Positions 7,406-14,287 of a DNA stretch of 22,581 bases are shown piece by piece. This stretch comes from JAAZHN01 sp964605575 (GTDB taxonomy: Bacteria > Bacillota_I > Bacilli_A > RF39 > UBA660): positions 1 to 22,581 of the forward strand of contig CAZSDG010000012.1 in NCBI GenBank assembly GCA_964605575.1. The letters run 5' to 3'. Made by a program: the position numbers and the translations under genes. Numbering within the stretch: the first letter of the stretch is position 1; every line of letters starts with the position of its first letter. The notes under the pieces are model-generated. The model was not told the DNA's origin and did no database searches. It was given only the letters and a program-made list of their open reading frames with translations.

Positions 7406-7936
7406 ATGCTTGAATTGATAAAGATAAAATCGCTAAGTACTGAAACAAAAGAAAAACTACTTCCTTTTGGTAATCATGAGATCTTTCAATTATTAGTTGA
7501 TAATGTTCCAGTTGTGCGATTACATGTTGATTATCATAGGAGAATGCAAGGAGCTCCATTATTCTCAAGAGCTGAAATTCAATATGAAAATTTATTTGCT
7601 GGAGCGAATAATAGTCAATATGAAAATAAAGGTTATACAAAATTAGCGCTTAAAATGTTAACAGAAAAAATACTAATGGAAAATAATCTAGCCTATATTT
7701 ACTTAGATATAAATGAAGGGTATAAAACAAGTGAACGCGTAGCACTTGCAAGTAATTATCAAAAAATAGGAGAGACATACATAACTCTTCATCCTCAAGC
7801 AAAAGAGTTATATGCAAAGGCTATTGAACCAATAATATCTAGAATTTCATATGAAAGATATGAACAAGAGTTAAACACATTTACTGAAATGGTTGAACAG
7901 TATTACTTAAATAATTCTAACAAAATAAAACACTAA
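7406..7936 (+). CDS. GNAT-like acetyltransferase-fold protein
   Basis: A 176-residue soluble protein. Residues about 70-135 look like the acetyl-CoA binding half of a GNAT fold: YENKGYTKLALKML resembles motif A (Q/R-x-x-G-x-G/A followed by a helix), then a strand AYIYLDI and a late A-S-N-Y-Q-K-I-G-E, similar to the motif B 'N-x-x-S/A...GF' region. The exact glycine pattern is weak, so an inactive or divergent member is possible. Substrate unknown. The C-terminal 40 residues form a probable helical tail (YERYEQELNTFTEMVEQYY). RBS AGGTGAT stands just before ATG 7406. It is convergent with the FemABX gene and shares its terminator. Confidence 0.5.
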   Translation: MLELIKIKSLSTETKEKLLPFGNHEIFQLLVDNVPVVRLHVDYHRRMQGAPLFSRAEIQYENLFAGANNSQYENKGYTKLALKMLTEKILMENNLAYIYLDINEGYKTSERVALASNYQKIGETYITLHPQAKELYAKAIEPIISRISYERYEQELNTFTEMVEQYYLNNSNKIKH

Positions 7937-7956
7937 GATTAACCTTAATGTTTTTA
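7927..7956. terminator. Bidirectional terminator shared by two convergent genes
   Basis: An 11-bp stem with one mismatch (7927-7937 and 7944-7954) around loop ATTAAC. It has T on its plus-strand side and, through the A-run at 7927-7930, T on the minus strand. It covers the stop codon of the upstream gene (7934-7936) and reaches the stop codon of the femX-like gene (7954-7956). Confidence 0.7.
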
Positions 7957-9273
7957 ATAACCGTTTGTATTCGCACTGTTGTTTTGTTCGGAAATATGAA
8001 TTCCCTCTGAATTAATATCGCCTTTTTTAACCCAAGGTTTATTAAATTCTTTTGCTAGTGTAGCGCTATTATTTAAATCATTATAAACTCTTTTACGAAT
8101 AATCAGGTCAAATTCACCAATATATTCATAAACCAAGTCATTAAATCCTAACTTAAACTTATTTAATCCATAATACGGATTTTCTTTAGAAAAGTCACCA
8201 GTCATCCCATTTAAGTCAATATATTCAAAACCTAAACTTCTATAATGTTCTATTATTTGATAATGCAAATAATAATTTGGACTTAAGAACTTAAAATTTT
8301 GATCATATCCGCTGATCAATATATAAGCTCGATTTAAATATTTTATGACCATTGCTCCAGCAACAACAAAACTATTCTCATTATTAATATTTTTACTTGC
8401 TTTTAAGATATCATTTTTATATGAAGCTAAGTCGCGATCTGACTGCATCTTTCTTGCTAATAGTTTTTCATTTGGGGCAGATTGCATTTCTGCATTAAAC
8501 TTTTCATTAAGAGCAACTTCATCATTATATCTTTTTTGAGCAGTTGTTAAATATTTTTCATAATCTACTCTAATCAAAAATAATTCAATTTGACTTTCTT
8601 TATTAAAAAGATTGTAATAATCTCGATAATACTCGATACCTCTAGTTCTTTTTTCCTTAACAAATTCGTAAAACTTTTCAATATCATCAACTGTGCCGTG
8701 TTGTAGTGACAAACCTCTTCTTTCTGATTTGTTAATTTTATTTCTAACGTTTTTAGCTAAACTATTTAGTCCTTTATATTTATCATAGTGAATTATCGAG
8801 TTAAATCTTGGAAATTGTGATTCAAAATACAGATTATTTTTGAGCTTCAGATAACCGAATGATTTTAGCATTTCTGTGATTTCGACATTCACATTATAGA
8901 CGGTTTTATAGCCATTCTCTTTTCTAGCTTCCCCAATAATAATATCTGGATTAATTTTTAGCATGAAAACTTTTTTTCTTTTTAAATATCTTTTCAAATC
9001 TCTTGTAAAGGCTTTAACTAAATTAGCATCATTATAATCAATTAATAAACCTTTAGGAGCATAAGCATATTTATGCATTGATGTTATCTTTTTAGTGACA
9101 ATTAATGAGGCAGCTTTAATACTACCTTTATTATCAACGTAACCAAGTAAATTATAATCAAAATAATACTCACTCATTAATTGGCCATAGTAAAATGTTT
9201 GATAATGGCTCCTTAATGGGTGTGTATTTGAAAAACTTTCAAATTGTTCTTTTGTTAATTCAACTATTTTCAT
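7954..9273 (-). CDS. FemABX-family peptidoglycan-bridge aminoacyltransferase
   Basis: 439 residues from ATG 9273 (MKIVELTKEQF). ATG 9282 is less likely because it directly abuts the RBS AGAGG (9287-9283), which stands 9 nt before 9273. FemABX enzymes move an amino acid from aminoacyl-tRNA onto the stem-peptide lysine of a peptidoglycan precursor. Two GNAT-like halves are visible: an N-terminal one (to about residue 150) and a C-terminal one with SFVVAGAMVIKYLNRAYIL and the family hallmark YYLHYQIIEHYRSLGFEYIDLNGMTG. Between them lies a charged helical arm (about residues 235-295), which in MurM/FemX contacts tRNA. It is closest in layout to MurM/FemA types; the added amino acid cannot be told. 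Transcribed divergently from eno. Implies a walled cell. Confidence 0.88.
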   Translation of the reverse strand: MKIVELTKEQFESFSNTHPLRSHYQTFYYGQLMSEYYFDYNLLGYVDNKGSIKAASLIVTKKITSMHKYAYAPKGLLIDYNDANLVKAFTRDLKRYLKRKKVFMLKINPDIIIGEARKENGYKTVYNVNVEITEMLKSFGYLKLKNNLYFESQFPRFNSIIHYDKYKGLNSLAKNVRNKINKSERRGLSLQHGTVDDIEKFYEFVKEKRTRGIEYYRDYYNLFNKESQIELFLIRVDYEKYLTTAQKRYNDEVALNEKFNAEMQSAPNEKLLARKMQSDRDLASYKNDILKASKNINNENSFVVAGAMVIKYLNRAYILISGYDQNFKFLSPNYYLHYQIIEHYRSLGFEYIDLNGMTGDFSKENPYYGLNKFKLGFNDLVYEYIGEFDLIIRKRVYNDLNNSATLAKEFNKPWVKKGDINSEGIHISEQNNSANTNGY

Positions 9274-9295
9274 TATATTCATCCTCTACTCAAAA

Positions 9296-9324
9296 ATTAT
9301 ATCACAAATTTGTATATTTGTTGA
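9296..9324 (-). promoter_or_regulatory. Promoter of the femX-like gene
   Basis: On the minus strand TCAACA (9324-9319), 17-nt spacer, TATAAT (9301-9296) with TGA before it (extended -10 TGATATAAT). The -10 ends 22 nt before ATG 9273. Confidence 0.65.
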
Positions 9325-9349
9325 AAAATAATGGGTGAAATGGTAAACT
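9321..9349 (+). promoter_or_regulatory. Promoter of the enolase cluster
   Basis: TTGAAA (9321-9326), 17-nt spacer, TAAACT (9344-9349) preceded by TGG (extended -10). An alternative -10 TATAAT at 9355-9360 lacks a -35 and would put the transcript start inside the RBS. Its -35 overlaps the -35 of the divergent femX-like promoter. Confidence 0.5.
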
Positions 9350-9372
9350 AAATATATAATAAGAGGTGGAAA

Positions 9373-10602
9373 ATGAAAATAATTAATTTGCATGCAAGAG
9401 AAATTTTGGATTCTCGAGGTAATCCAACAATTGAAAGTGAAATGACACTTGAAAATGGTGTTAAAGTTTTAGGAAGTGTTCCTAGTGGAGCTTCGACTGG
9501 AAGTAAAGAGGCACATGAACTTCGAGATAAGGATAATACAAGATATTTAGGCAAAGGTGTCTTAAAAGCTGTTGATAATGTAAACAATGTAATTAAAGAT
9601 TATATTGTTGGTCAAGAGTTAGATCAAAAATTATTAGATGAGAAATTAATTCAATTAGATGGTACTCCAAATAAATATCATTTTGGAGCAAATGCAGTTT
9701 TATCTGTTTCATTATGTATATTGAAAGCTTTAGCTTTGGTTAAAGGAGTAGAAATCTATGAGTTATTTCCAGGCAGAAAACTACCTTATCCAATGTTTAA
9801 CATTGTAAATGGTGGAGCTCACGCTGATAATAATATTGATATTCAAGAATTTATGATTGTTCCTAAACAAGAAACATTTAAAGAAAGATTAAGATGTGGA
9901 GCAGAGGTATTTCATAACTTAAAAAACATTTTAAAAGAAAAAGGATTAGCAACTGGAGTTGGTGATGAAGGTGGTTTTGCTCCAAATTTAGAAAACAACT
10001 ATGAGGCATTAAATTTAATAATGCAAGCAATAGAAACAGCAGGATATAAACCAGGTAATGATGTTGGCATTGCCCTAGATGTTGCGGCAAGTTCATTTTA
10101 TGATCCTGAAAGTAAATTGTATAATATAGATGGTAGACAAATTACTGGTTCGGAATTAGTTAATTATTATAAAAATATGATTAATAATTATCCGATAATG
10201 AGTATTGAAGATGCCTTTGATGAAAATGATGATGAAAACATGATTGCTTTAACAAGAGAAATTGGTAGTCGAATTATGCTTGTTGGCGATGACTTCTTTG
10301 TTACAAATGCTGAGGTTTTACAATCAGGAATTAATAAGATGATGTGTAATGCGATTATTATAAAGCCAAATCAAGTTGGAACGATTACTGAAACGATTCA
10401 AACAGTTGCCCTAGCAAAGGAAAATAAATATATACCTATAATGTCACACCGTAGTGGCGAAACTGAAGATACATCTATTGCTGATCTAGCAGTTGGTTTA
10501 GGAATCGGATTTATTAAAACTGGTTCAACTTCACGTGGTGAAAGAATTAATAAATATAACAGACTATTAAGAATTGAAGAAAAAATAACTAAAGGAGAAT
10601 AA
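9373..10602 (+). CDS. eno: Enolase, short divergent form
   Basis: 409 residues, about 20 shorter than typical bacterial enolases (about 430). Enolase converts 2-phosphoglycerate to phosphoenolpyruvate in glycolysis. All key residues are present: substrate loop VPSGASTG (residues 36-43), QEF (E159), GVGDEGGFAP (D198/E199), metal ligands D236, E279 (SIED) and D306 (GDDFF), catalytic K331 (IIKPNQ), H359 (SHRSGE) and K382 (IKTG). Departures are AASSF for the common AASEF, the SIEDAFDENDDENM segment (usually SIEDGL-x-E-x-D-W), GSTSRGERINKYN for the usual G-A-P-x-R-S-(D/E)-R, and small deletions. It is probably active. RBS AGAGGTGG precedes ATG 9373. The last codons, AAA GGA GAA, form the RBS of the next gene, which starts 2 nt after the stop; coupling is likely. 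It is not next to other glycolysis genes. Confidence 0.93.
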   Translation: MKIINLHAREILDSRGNPTIESEMTLENGVKVLGSVPSGASTGSKEAHELRDKDNTRYLGKGVLKAVDNVNNVIKDYIVGQELDQKLLDEKLIQLDGTPNKYHFGANAVLSVSLCILKALALVKGVEIYELFPGRKLPYPMFNIVNGGAHADNNIDIQEFMIVPKQETFKERLRCGAEVFHNLKNILKEKGLATGVGDEGGFAPNLENNYEALNLIMQAIETAGYKPGNDVGIALDVAASSFYDPESKLYNIDGRQITGSELVNYYKNMINNYPIMSIEDAFDENDDENMIALTREIGSRIMLVGDDFFVTNAEVLQSGINKMMCNAIIIKPNQVGTITETIQTVALAKENKYIPIMSHRSGETEDTSIADLAVGLGIGFIKTGSTSRGERINKYNRLLRIEEKITKGE

Positions 10603-10603
10603 T

Positions 10604-11758
10604 GTGGAAGAATTAAACCTGAAAACTGATCAAGTTGAAAATGAAGAAGACAGAAGAAAAAAGTTATTTATTATTTTAATAATGTTAATTTTATTTATGT
10701 TCTTTTTCATAATTTTTTCTTCGCGATTTTTTGTTAATAAAAATTTGAAGCTAAATGTCGACTTAGACGGTGATGGTATTCCTGATATTAATATTGACTT
10801 AACAGGAGATGGTAAGTGTGACATCAACTGTGATATTGATGGTGATAGAATTCCCGATGTTAATGTTACGTATTACAATGGAAATAAAGCCCAATTTAAT
10901 ATTGATTTAGATGGTGATGGCGTTCCCGATTCCAACTTAATAAATCAACCCGAAGCTGGGAATAAATGTAAGGTTAATTGTGATACTAATGGTGATGGAA
11001 TTCCCGATGAAAACATTGATTTAAACGGTAATGGCAAATGTGACTTAAACTGTGATAAAAATGAAGAAGGGCAATGTACTTTAAATTGCGATTCTAATAA
11101 AGATGGTACTTGTGATCAGTATTGTGATACAGATGGCGATGGAAATTGTGATTATTTTTGTCAAGACGATTTGCCAAGCTCCTCATCAGATAGACCAAGC
11201 TCCTCAAGTGATAGACCAAGTTCTTCGAAGGATAGACCGAGTTCTTCAAGTAGTTCATCAGATAGACCAAGTTCCTCAAGTAGTAGTTCATCTTCAAGTT
11301 CATCAAATAAGCCAAGTTCCTCAATTGATAAACCTAGTTCATCAAGTTCTTCAACAGTTGTGGCACCGGTATATATAATTAATTTTGATACTGGAAATGT
11401 AGTTGATGAAATGGATGTTCATCCTGGCATAAATATTGAAAAAAACTTTTCTATTACAAGTTATAATGAAGTGAATATTGGGTATAAAATTATGTGGGAA
11501 GATGTCTATAATAATTTTGTTACAAATAATTTTAAATATGATGTAATAATGAATGATATATATATTGTTAACGGAGCAGTCGCGCCTAAAAATTCAAATG
11601 TAAACATTTTAGAATCTATTGGCGTTGACTTTGTTGTTATTAATAACACGGTTCACAATTATAAAATTATTTTTTACGTAGAAGAACAAAATGAACTGCA
11701 AAACGAAGATCAGGGAAAAACATTTCAAGCAAAAATCAAAGTAACAAGTGCACAATAG
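10604..11758 (+). CDS. Membrane-anchored surface protein with Asp/Gly-Cys repeats and Ser-rich stalk
   Basis: 384 residues from GTG 10604 (the out-of-frame ATG at 10602 stops at once). Order: acidic cytoplasmic N-terminus (1-20), one membrane helix (21-39), a repeat domain (about 51-187), a Ser-rich linker (191-250, about 39 Ser broken by D-R-P, N-K-P and D-K-P), and a C-terminal beta-rich domain (255-384). The repeat domain has 12-residue units of two kinds: D-x-x-G-D-G-I-P-D-x-N-I and D-x-x-G-x-G-K-C-D-x-N-C. They carry 12 Cys in six C-x3-C pairs (72/76, 122/126, 146/150, 158/162, 170/174, 182/186). This resembles a simplified thrombospondin type 3 or EF-hand-like calcium repeat. The C-terminal part, with IMWEDVYNNF and ending DQGKTFQAKIKV, resembles exported beta-sandwich domains of the TasA/SipW-substrate kind, but only weakly. 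A thioredoxin-like gene follows after 8 nt. Confidence 0.75.
   Translation: MEELNLKTDQVENEEDRRKKLFIILIMLILFMFFFIIFSSRFFVNKNLKLNVDLDGDGIPDINIDLTGDGKCDINCDIDGDRIPDVNVTYYNGNKAQFNIDLDGDGVPDSNLINQPEAGNKCKVNCDTNGDGIPDENIDLNGNGKCDLNCDKNEEGQCTLNCDSNKDGTCDQYCDTDGDGNCDYFCQDDLPSSSSDRPSSSSDRPSSSKDRPSSSSSSSDRPSSSSSSSSSSSSNKPSSSIDKPSSSSSSTVVAPVYIINFDTGNVVDEMDVHPGINIEKNFSITSYNEVNIGYKIMWEDVYNNFVTNNFKYDVIMNDIYIVNGAVAPKNSNVNILESIGVDFVVINNTVHNYKIIFYVEEQNELQNEDQGKTFQAKIKVTSAQ
10754..11164 (+). repeat. Coding repeats: 12-residue Asp/Gly and Cys units
   Basis: Residues 51-187. Four 24-residue double units come first, beginning near residues 53, 77, 101 and 127; each joins a 'G-D-G-I-P-D' half to a 'K-C-D-x-N-C' half, and the second has lost its Cys. 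Three 12-residue Cys-type units follow (about 151-187). The 36-nt step is visible as recurring GATGGTGATGG and TGTGA-x-TTAA-CTGTGA-like DNA. Confidence 0.75.
11174..11353 (+). repeat. Coding repeat: Ser-rich linker with DRP breaks
   Basis: Residues 191-250: blocks of 3 to 12 Ser between D-R-P, K-D-R-P, N-K-P and D-K-P. Ser codons are mixed (AGC, TCC, TCA, AGT, TCT), so this is an old, selected repeat rather than simple slippage. Confidence 0.7.
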
Positions 11759-11766
11759 GGGGAAAT

Positions 11767-12627
11767 ATGAAACAAGGTAAAAAAAGGATAATTATCGGGG
11801 TTATTGCTTTATTGATAATGCTTATACCAACTATTGTTGATTACTTTGAAAGTATTGTAAAGCCAATAACATTTTTTGAATTTAAAGAAAATATTGATAA
11901 TGGTGAAAAAATGATAGTATATTTTGATTTTGCCAAAAGTAAAACAAAAAAAACAACTTTTTCTAATTTAAGAAAGTTTCAAAAAATAAGTGGGCGTGAA
12001 TACTATTTTGTTAATATCGATTCTTTAACAAACAATGATAAACTAGAGGTTAATAAGCTAAATCCTCATATTCTTTCTGGAAGTGCATTTGTCTTTATTA
12101 ATGATAAAAAAATTATTGAAGTTAGACGTGGAAGTTATTCACCAACTGATATAGAAAAACTAGATAATAAATATTTTAAAAATTATCAAGAAGATCTTTA
12201 TTATAAAGTACCAGCAAATTCTAAAGAATTTATTGAAAGAGCTGATAAAGAAGAATTAACTATGGTTGTTTTTGGTCGAACTTCATGTTCTAATTGTGAA
12301 GACTATAAGCCAGTGTTTAATAAAATAGCCGCGGATTATGAACTAGATATTTATTATTTTGATTCAGACTATTATGATCGAAAAGAATATAATAAAGTAA
12401 TAAACAATAATTATATTATTCCTGGCTATTCAAATACGATTACAAACGGAGCTAATTATGCAACCTGTACTAGGGATGGTAAAAGTGCTTTGTTAGCAAA
12501 TGGTTTTAGTACTCCTTTGACACTCTTCATTAGTAATGGTAAAGTAGTTGATTGTATTTTAGGAACTGCTTCCCTTAATCAAGTTAAGGAATCTGTAGAA
12601 TTTTATGAAATAAAAGAGAGAGAGTGA
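11767..12627 (+). CDS. Membrane-anchored protein with two thioredoxin-like domains
   Basis: 286 residues; a signal-anchor helix (about 7-22) then an extracytoplasmic region. The second domain (about 145-280) is a thioredoxin-like fold with MVVFGRTSCSNCEDYKPVF, where C174-S-N-C177 is the redox motif, and GFSTPLTLFISNGKVV with P250 as the cis-Pro; extra Cys are C234 and C263. The first domain (about 33-132) has the same order of strands: MIVYFDF, then AKSKTKKTT where CxxC should be, YYFVNIDS, and GSAFVFINDKKIIEV without the cis-Pro. It appears to be a degenerate copy. Likely role: thiol oxidation, reduction or isomerisation of exported proteins (inference). It starts 8 nt after the Cys-repeat protein and overlaps the next gene by 4 nt. 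Confidence 0.75.
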   Translation: MKQGKKRIIIGVIALLIMLIPTIVDYFESIVKPITFFEFKENIDNGEKMIVYFDFAKSKTKKTTFSNLRKFQKISGREYYFVNIDSLTNNDKLEVNKLNPHILSGSAFVFINDKKIIEVRRGSYSPTDIEKLDNKYFKNYQEDLYYKVPANSKEFIERADKEELTMVVFGRTSCSNCEDYKPVFNKIAADYELDIYYFDSDYYDRKEYNKVINNNYIIPGYSNTITNGANYATCTRDGKSALLANGFSTPLTLFISNGKVVDCILGTASLNQVKESVEFYEIKERE

Positions 12628-13082
12628 AATTAATGAAATCGCAAGTATATGAAAAAGCAATGGAATTCAAAAAAAAATATCCAAGAACTCTAACCTGGTT
12701 TAGATTAAAAAAACATTGTAGAGTAATTGATGAACATTTGAATCCAGATGAAAAGGTATCATATGTTTTTGCTGGTCAAAAAAATGAACGAGCACTGGAC
12801 TTTTTTCAAACTTGTGTAGTAGTTATTACCAATAAAAGACTACTTATTGGTTCAAAAAGAGTTACTTGGGGGTACTTTTTAAACTCAATTACTCCTGATT
12901 TGTTTAATGACCTAAAAGTTTCAATGGGGATTATTTGGGGAAGAGTTGAAATTGATACTGTTAAAGAAGTAGTTAATATATCTAATTTGGATAAAAAGTC
13001 TTTAGATGAAATAGAAACAAAAATAACAACTTTTATGATTAAAGAAAAGAAAAAATATGGTCATAAATCAAATAATAAATAG
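12624..13082 (+). CDS. Small PH-domain-like protein
   Basis: 152 residues from GTG 12624, which overlaps the previous stop in GTGA; ATG 12633 (three residues shorter) is equally possible, as the purine run AAAGAGAGAGAG serves either. Residues about 38-140 look like a bacterial PH-like domain: NPDEKVSYVFAGQKN, then strands VVVITNKRLLIGSK and a V-E-I-D-T-V-K-E-V turn, then a C-terminal helix (LDEIETKITTFMIKEKKKYG). This order (N-P-D/G-E, 'TNKRLL', 'I-P/L-...-I', final helix) is typical of bPH proteins of unknown function. No membrane segment or signal, so it is probably cytoplasmic. Its presence amid membrane proteins gives no clear role. Confidence 0.55.
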   Translation: MKLMKSQVYEKAMEFKKKYPRTLTWFRLKKHCRVIDEHLNPDEKVSYVFAGQKNERALDFFQTCVVVITNKRLLIGSKRVTWGYFLNSITPDLFNDLKVSMGIIWGRVEIDTVKEVVNISNLDKKSLDEIETKITTFMIKEKKKYGHKSNNK

Positions 13083-13099
13083 TTGTTCAAGAGGAAAAT

Positions 13100-14215
13100 A
13101 TGAAAAAAAATAAATTAATACTAATATTATTTTGTTTGTTCATAATAATCTTTCTATTTATACTTTACAAACCAACAAATTATCAAAAAAAATATATAGT
13201 TGATGATTATAATGTAACTGAAAAATATGATGGGATATATAATATTCAAGTCGCAGATAAAGATTATGTTTTTAATTTTGCTTTTGAAAAAAAGTATTCG
13301 CCATTTCGTAATATTGTAAAAAAAATCTATTCGTTTAAAGAGAAAAAATATCATTGTGTTTATTTTATTATTCCAAATATTAATAATAATCCGCTTTGCT
13401 ATGAGGACAAGGAATTAATTGATTTTAGATTAATAGAAAGCCCTAAATATAAACAATATCTAGGTAATAATTTTAATATAAGCAAATCTTATGTTAATGC
13501 AACTATCGATAAGTATAATATCTTTACCAGCGAAAAAGCTAATTATGCTATTTGGAACTATAAAGGAATAGATTTTATTTCTAAAGAAAGTATTGAAAAA
13601 ATAATTTTATTTGATAATGATATACTTGACAATTCTTTAGTATATATGACTAATAATTATTTGTTTATCCCAAACTATAAATCAGAACATTACTTTAATA
13701 ATGCATATTTATTAAATTTAAAAACTGGAAAACATAAGATTATGGATTTAACATATAATATTAGTTATGAAAGTTATGTAAATGGTCATCTTGAAGATAA
13801 ATTATATTTGGTTGACAAAAAAGAAAAATTTCAATATGAAATAGATCTTATAAAAAATGAAGTTAAAGTTATTTCTACCGAGGATGGTTTAGGAAAAATT
13901 TATAATAATAAATGGGAAGATATTACTATCAATAAATTAGTAAACAATAACATGTTATTTACCCATAAAAAACAATATATATTTAAGACGAAGAATGATG
14001 TCTTATTCGTTCAGGATAGTTTAACAAATAATATTATCCAAATAAGCAATATTAGTAATTCTAAAATAATTCAAACAGATGAGGATTATATATATTATCT
14101 AAGTGCAGATATTTTGTATAAATACTCTATTGTTAATGGTGAAAGTATGATAATGAAAAATTATGATTGGAAATTTAATTCTGACAATAAAATATTTATT
14201 AAAATATTAGAATAA
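13100..14215 (+). CDS. Membrane-anchored extracytoplasmic protein, unknown
   Basis: 371 residues: one N-terminal hydrophobic helix (about 5-23), then a long region rich in Tyr, Asn, Ile and Lys with many short alternating strands (for example NYLFIPNYKS, KLYLVDKKEK, QYIFKTKNDVLFVQD, DYIYYLSADILYKYS). The pattern suggests a beta-propeller-like or other all-beta fold; no named domain is recognised. Two Cys (86 and 100) are outside the membrane and could pair. RBS AAGAGGA and ATG 13100 follow the PH-like gene by 17 nt without a promoter or terminator, so it ends the enolase-led transcript. Codon use is like the neighbours, very AT-rich. Confidence 0.6.
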   Translation: MKKNKLILILFCLFIIIFLFILYKPTNYQKKYIVDDYNVTEKYDGIYNIQVADKDYVFNFAFEKKYSPFRNIVKKIYSFKEKKYHCVYFIIPNINNNPLCYEDKELIDFRLIESPKYKQYLGNNFNISKSYVNATIDKYNIFTSEKANYAIWNYKGIDFISKESIEKIILFDNDILDNSLVYMTNNYLFIPNYKSEHYFNNAYLLNLKTGKHKIMDLTYNISYESYVNGHLEDKLYLVDKKEKFQYEIDLIKNEVKVISTEDGLGKIYNNKWEDITINKLVNNNMLFTHKKQYIFKTKNDVLFVQDSLTNNIIQISNISNSKIIQTDEDYIYYLSADILYKYSIVNGESMIMKNYDWKFNSDNKIFIKILE

Positions 14216-14232
14216 AATGTCAAACGAACATA

Positions 14233-14251
14233 TTTTATCATTAAGATAAAA
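14233..14251. promoter_or_regulatory. Inverted repeat before the five-helix protein gene
   Basis: TTTTATC (14233-14239) and GATAAAA (14245-14251) are separated by ATTAA. No T-run follows, so it is a poor terminator. It covers the place where the -35 of the next promoter would be, so it may be an operator. Confidence 0.35.
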
Positions 14252-14258
14252 ATGGTCA

Positions 14259-14267
14259 TGATATAAT
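14259..14267 (+). promoter_or_regulatory. Extended -10 promoter of the five-helix protein gene
   Basis: TGATATAAT (14259-14267), the same extended -10 as at three other genes here. The -35 region (14239-14244, CATTAA) is poor. The -10 ends 20 nt before GTG 14288. Confidence 0.55.
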
Positions 14268-14287
14268 ATTAATAGGAGTTGGGTAAT

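Noticed and set aside
7317..7640. Minus-strand open frame over the tuf end and GNAT-like gene
   Set aside because: It crosses a strong terminator and lies antisense to a better gene; no RBS.
11174..11353. Possible CRISPR-like array
   Set aside because: The repeats are short, in frame and irregular, and encode D-R-P-Ser blocks; no constant repeat with unique spacers.
11094..11378. Open frames on both strands across the Ser-rich linker
   Set aside because: They are produced by the repeated Ser codons; low-complexity sequence without start signals.
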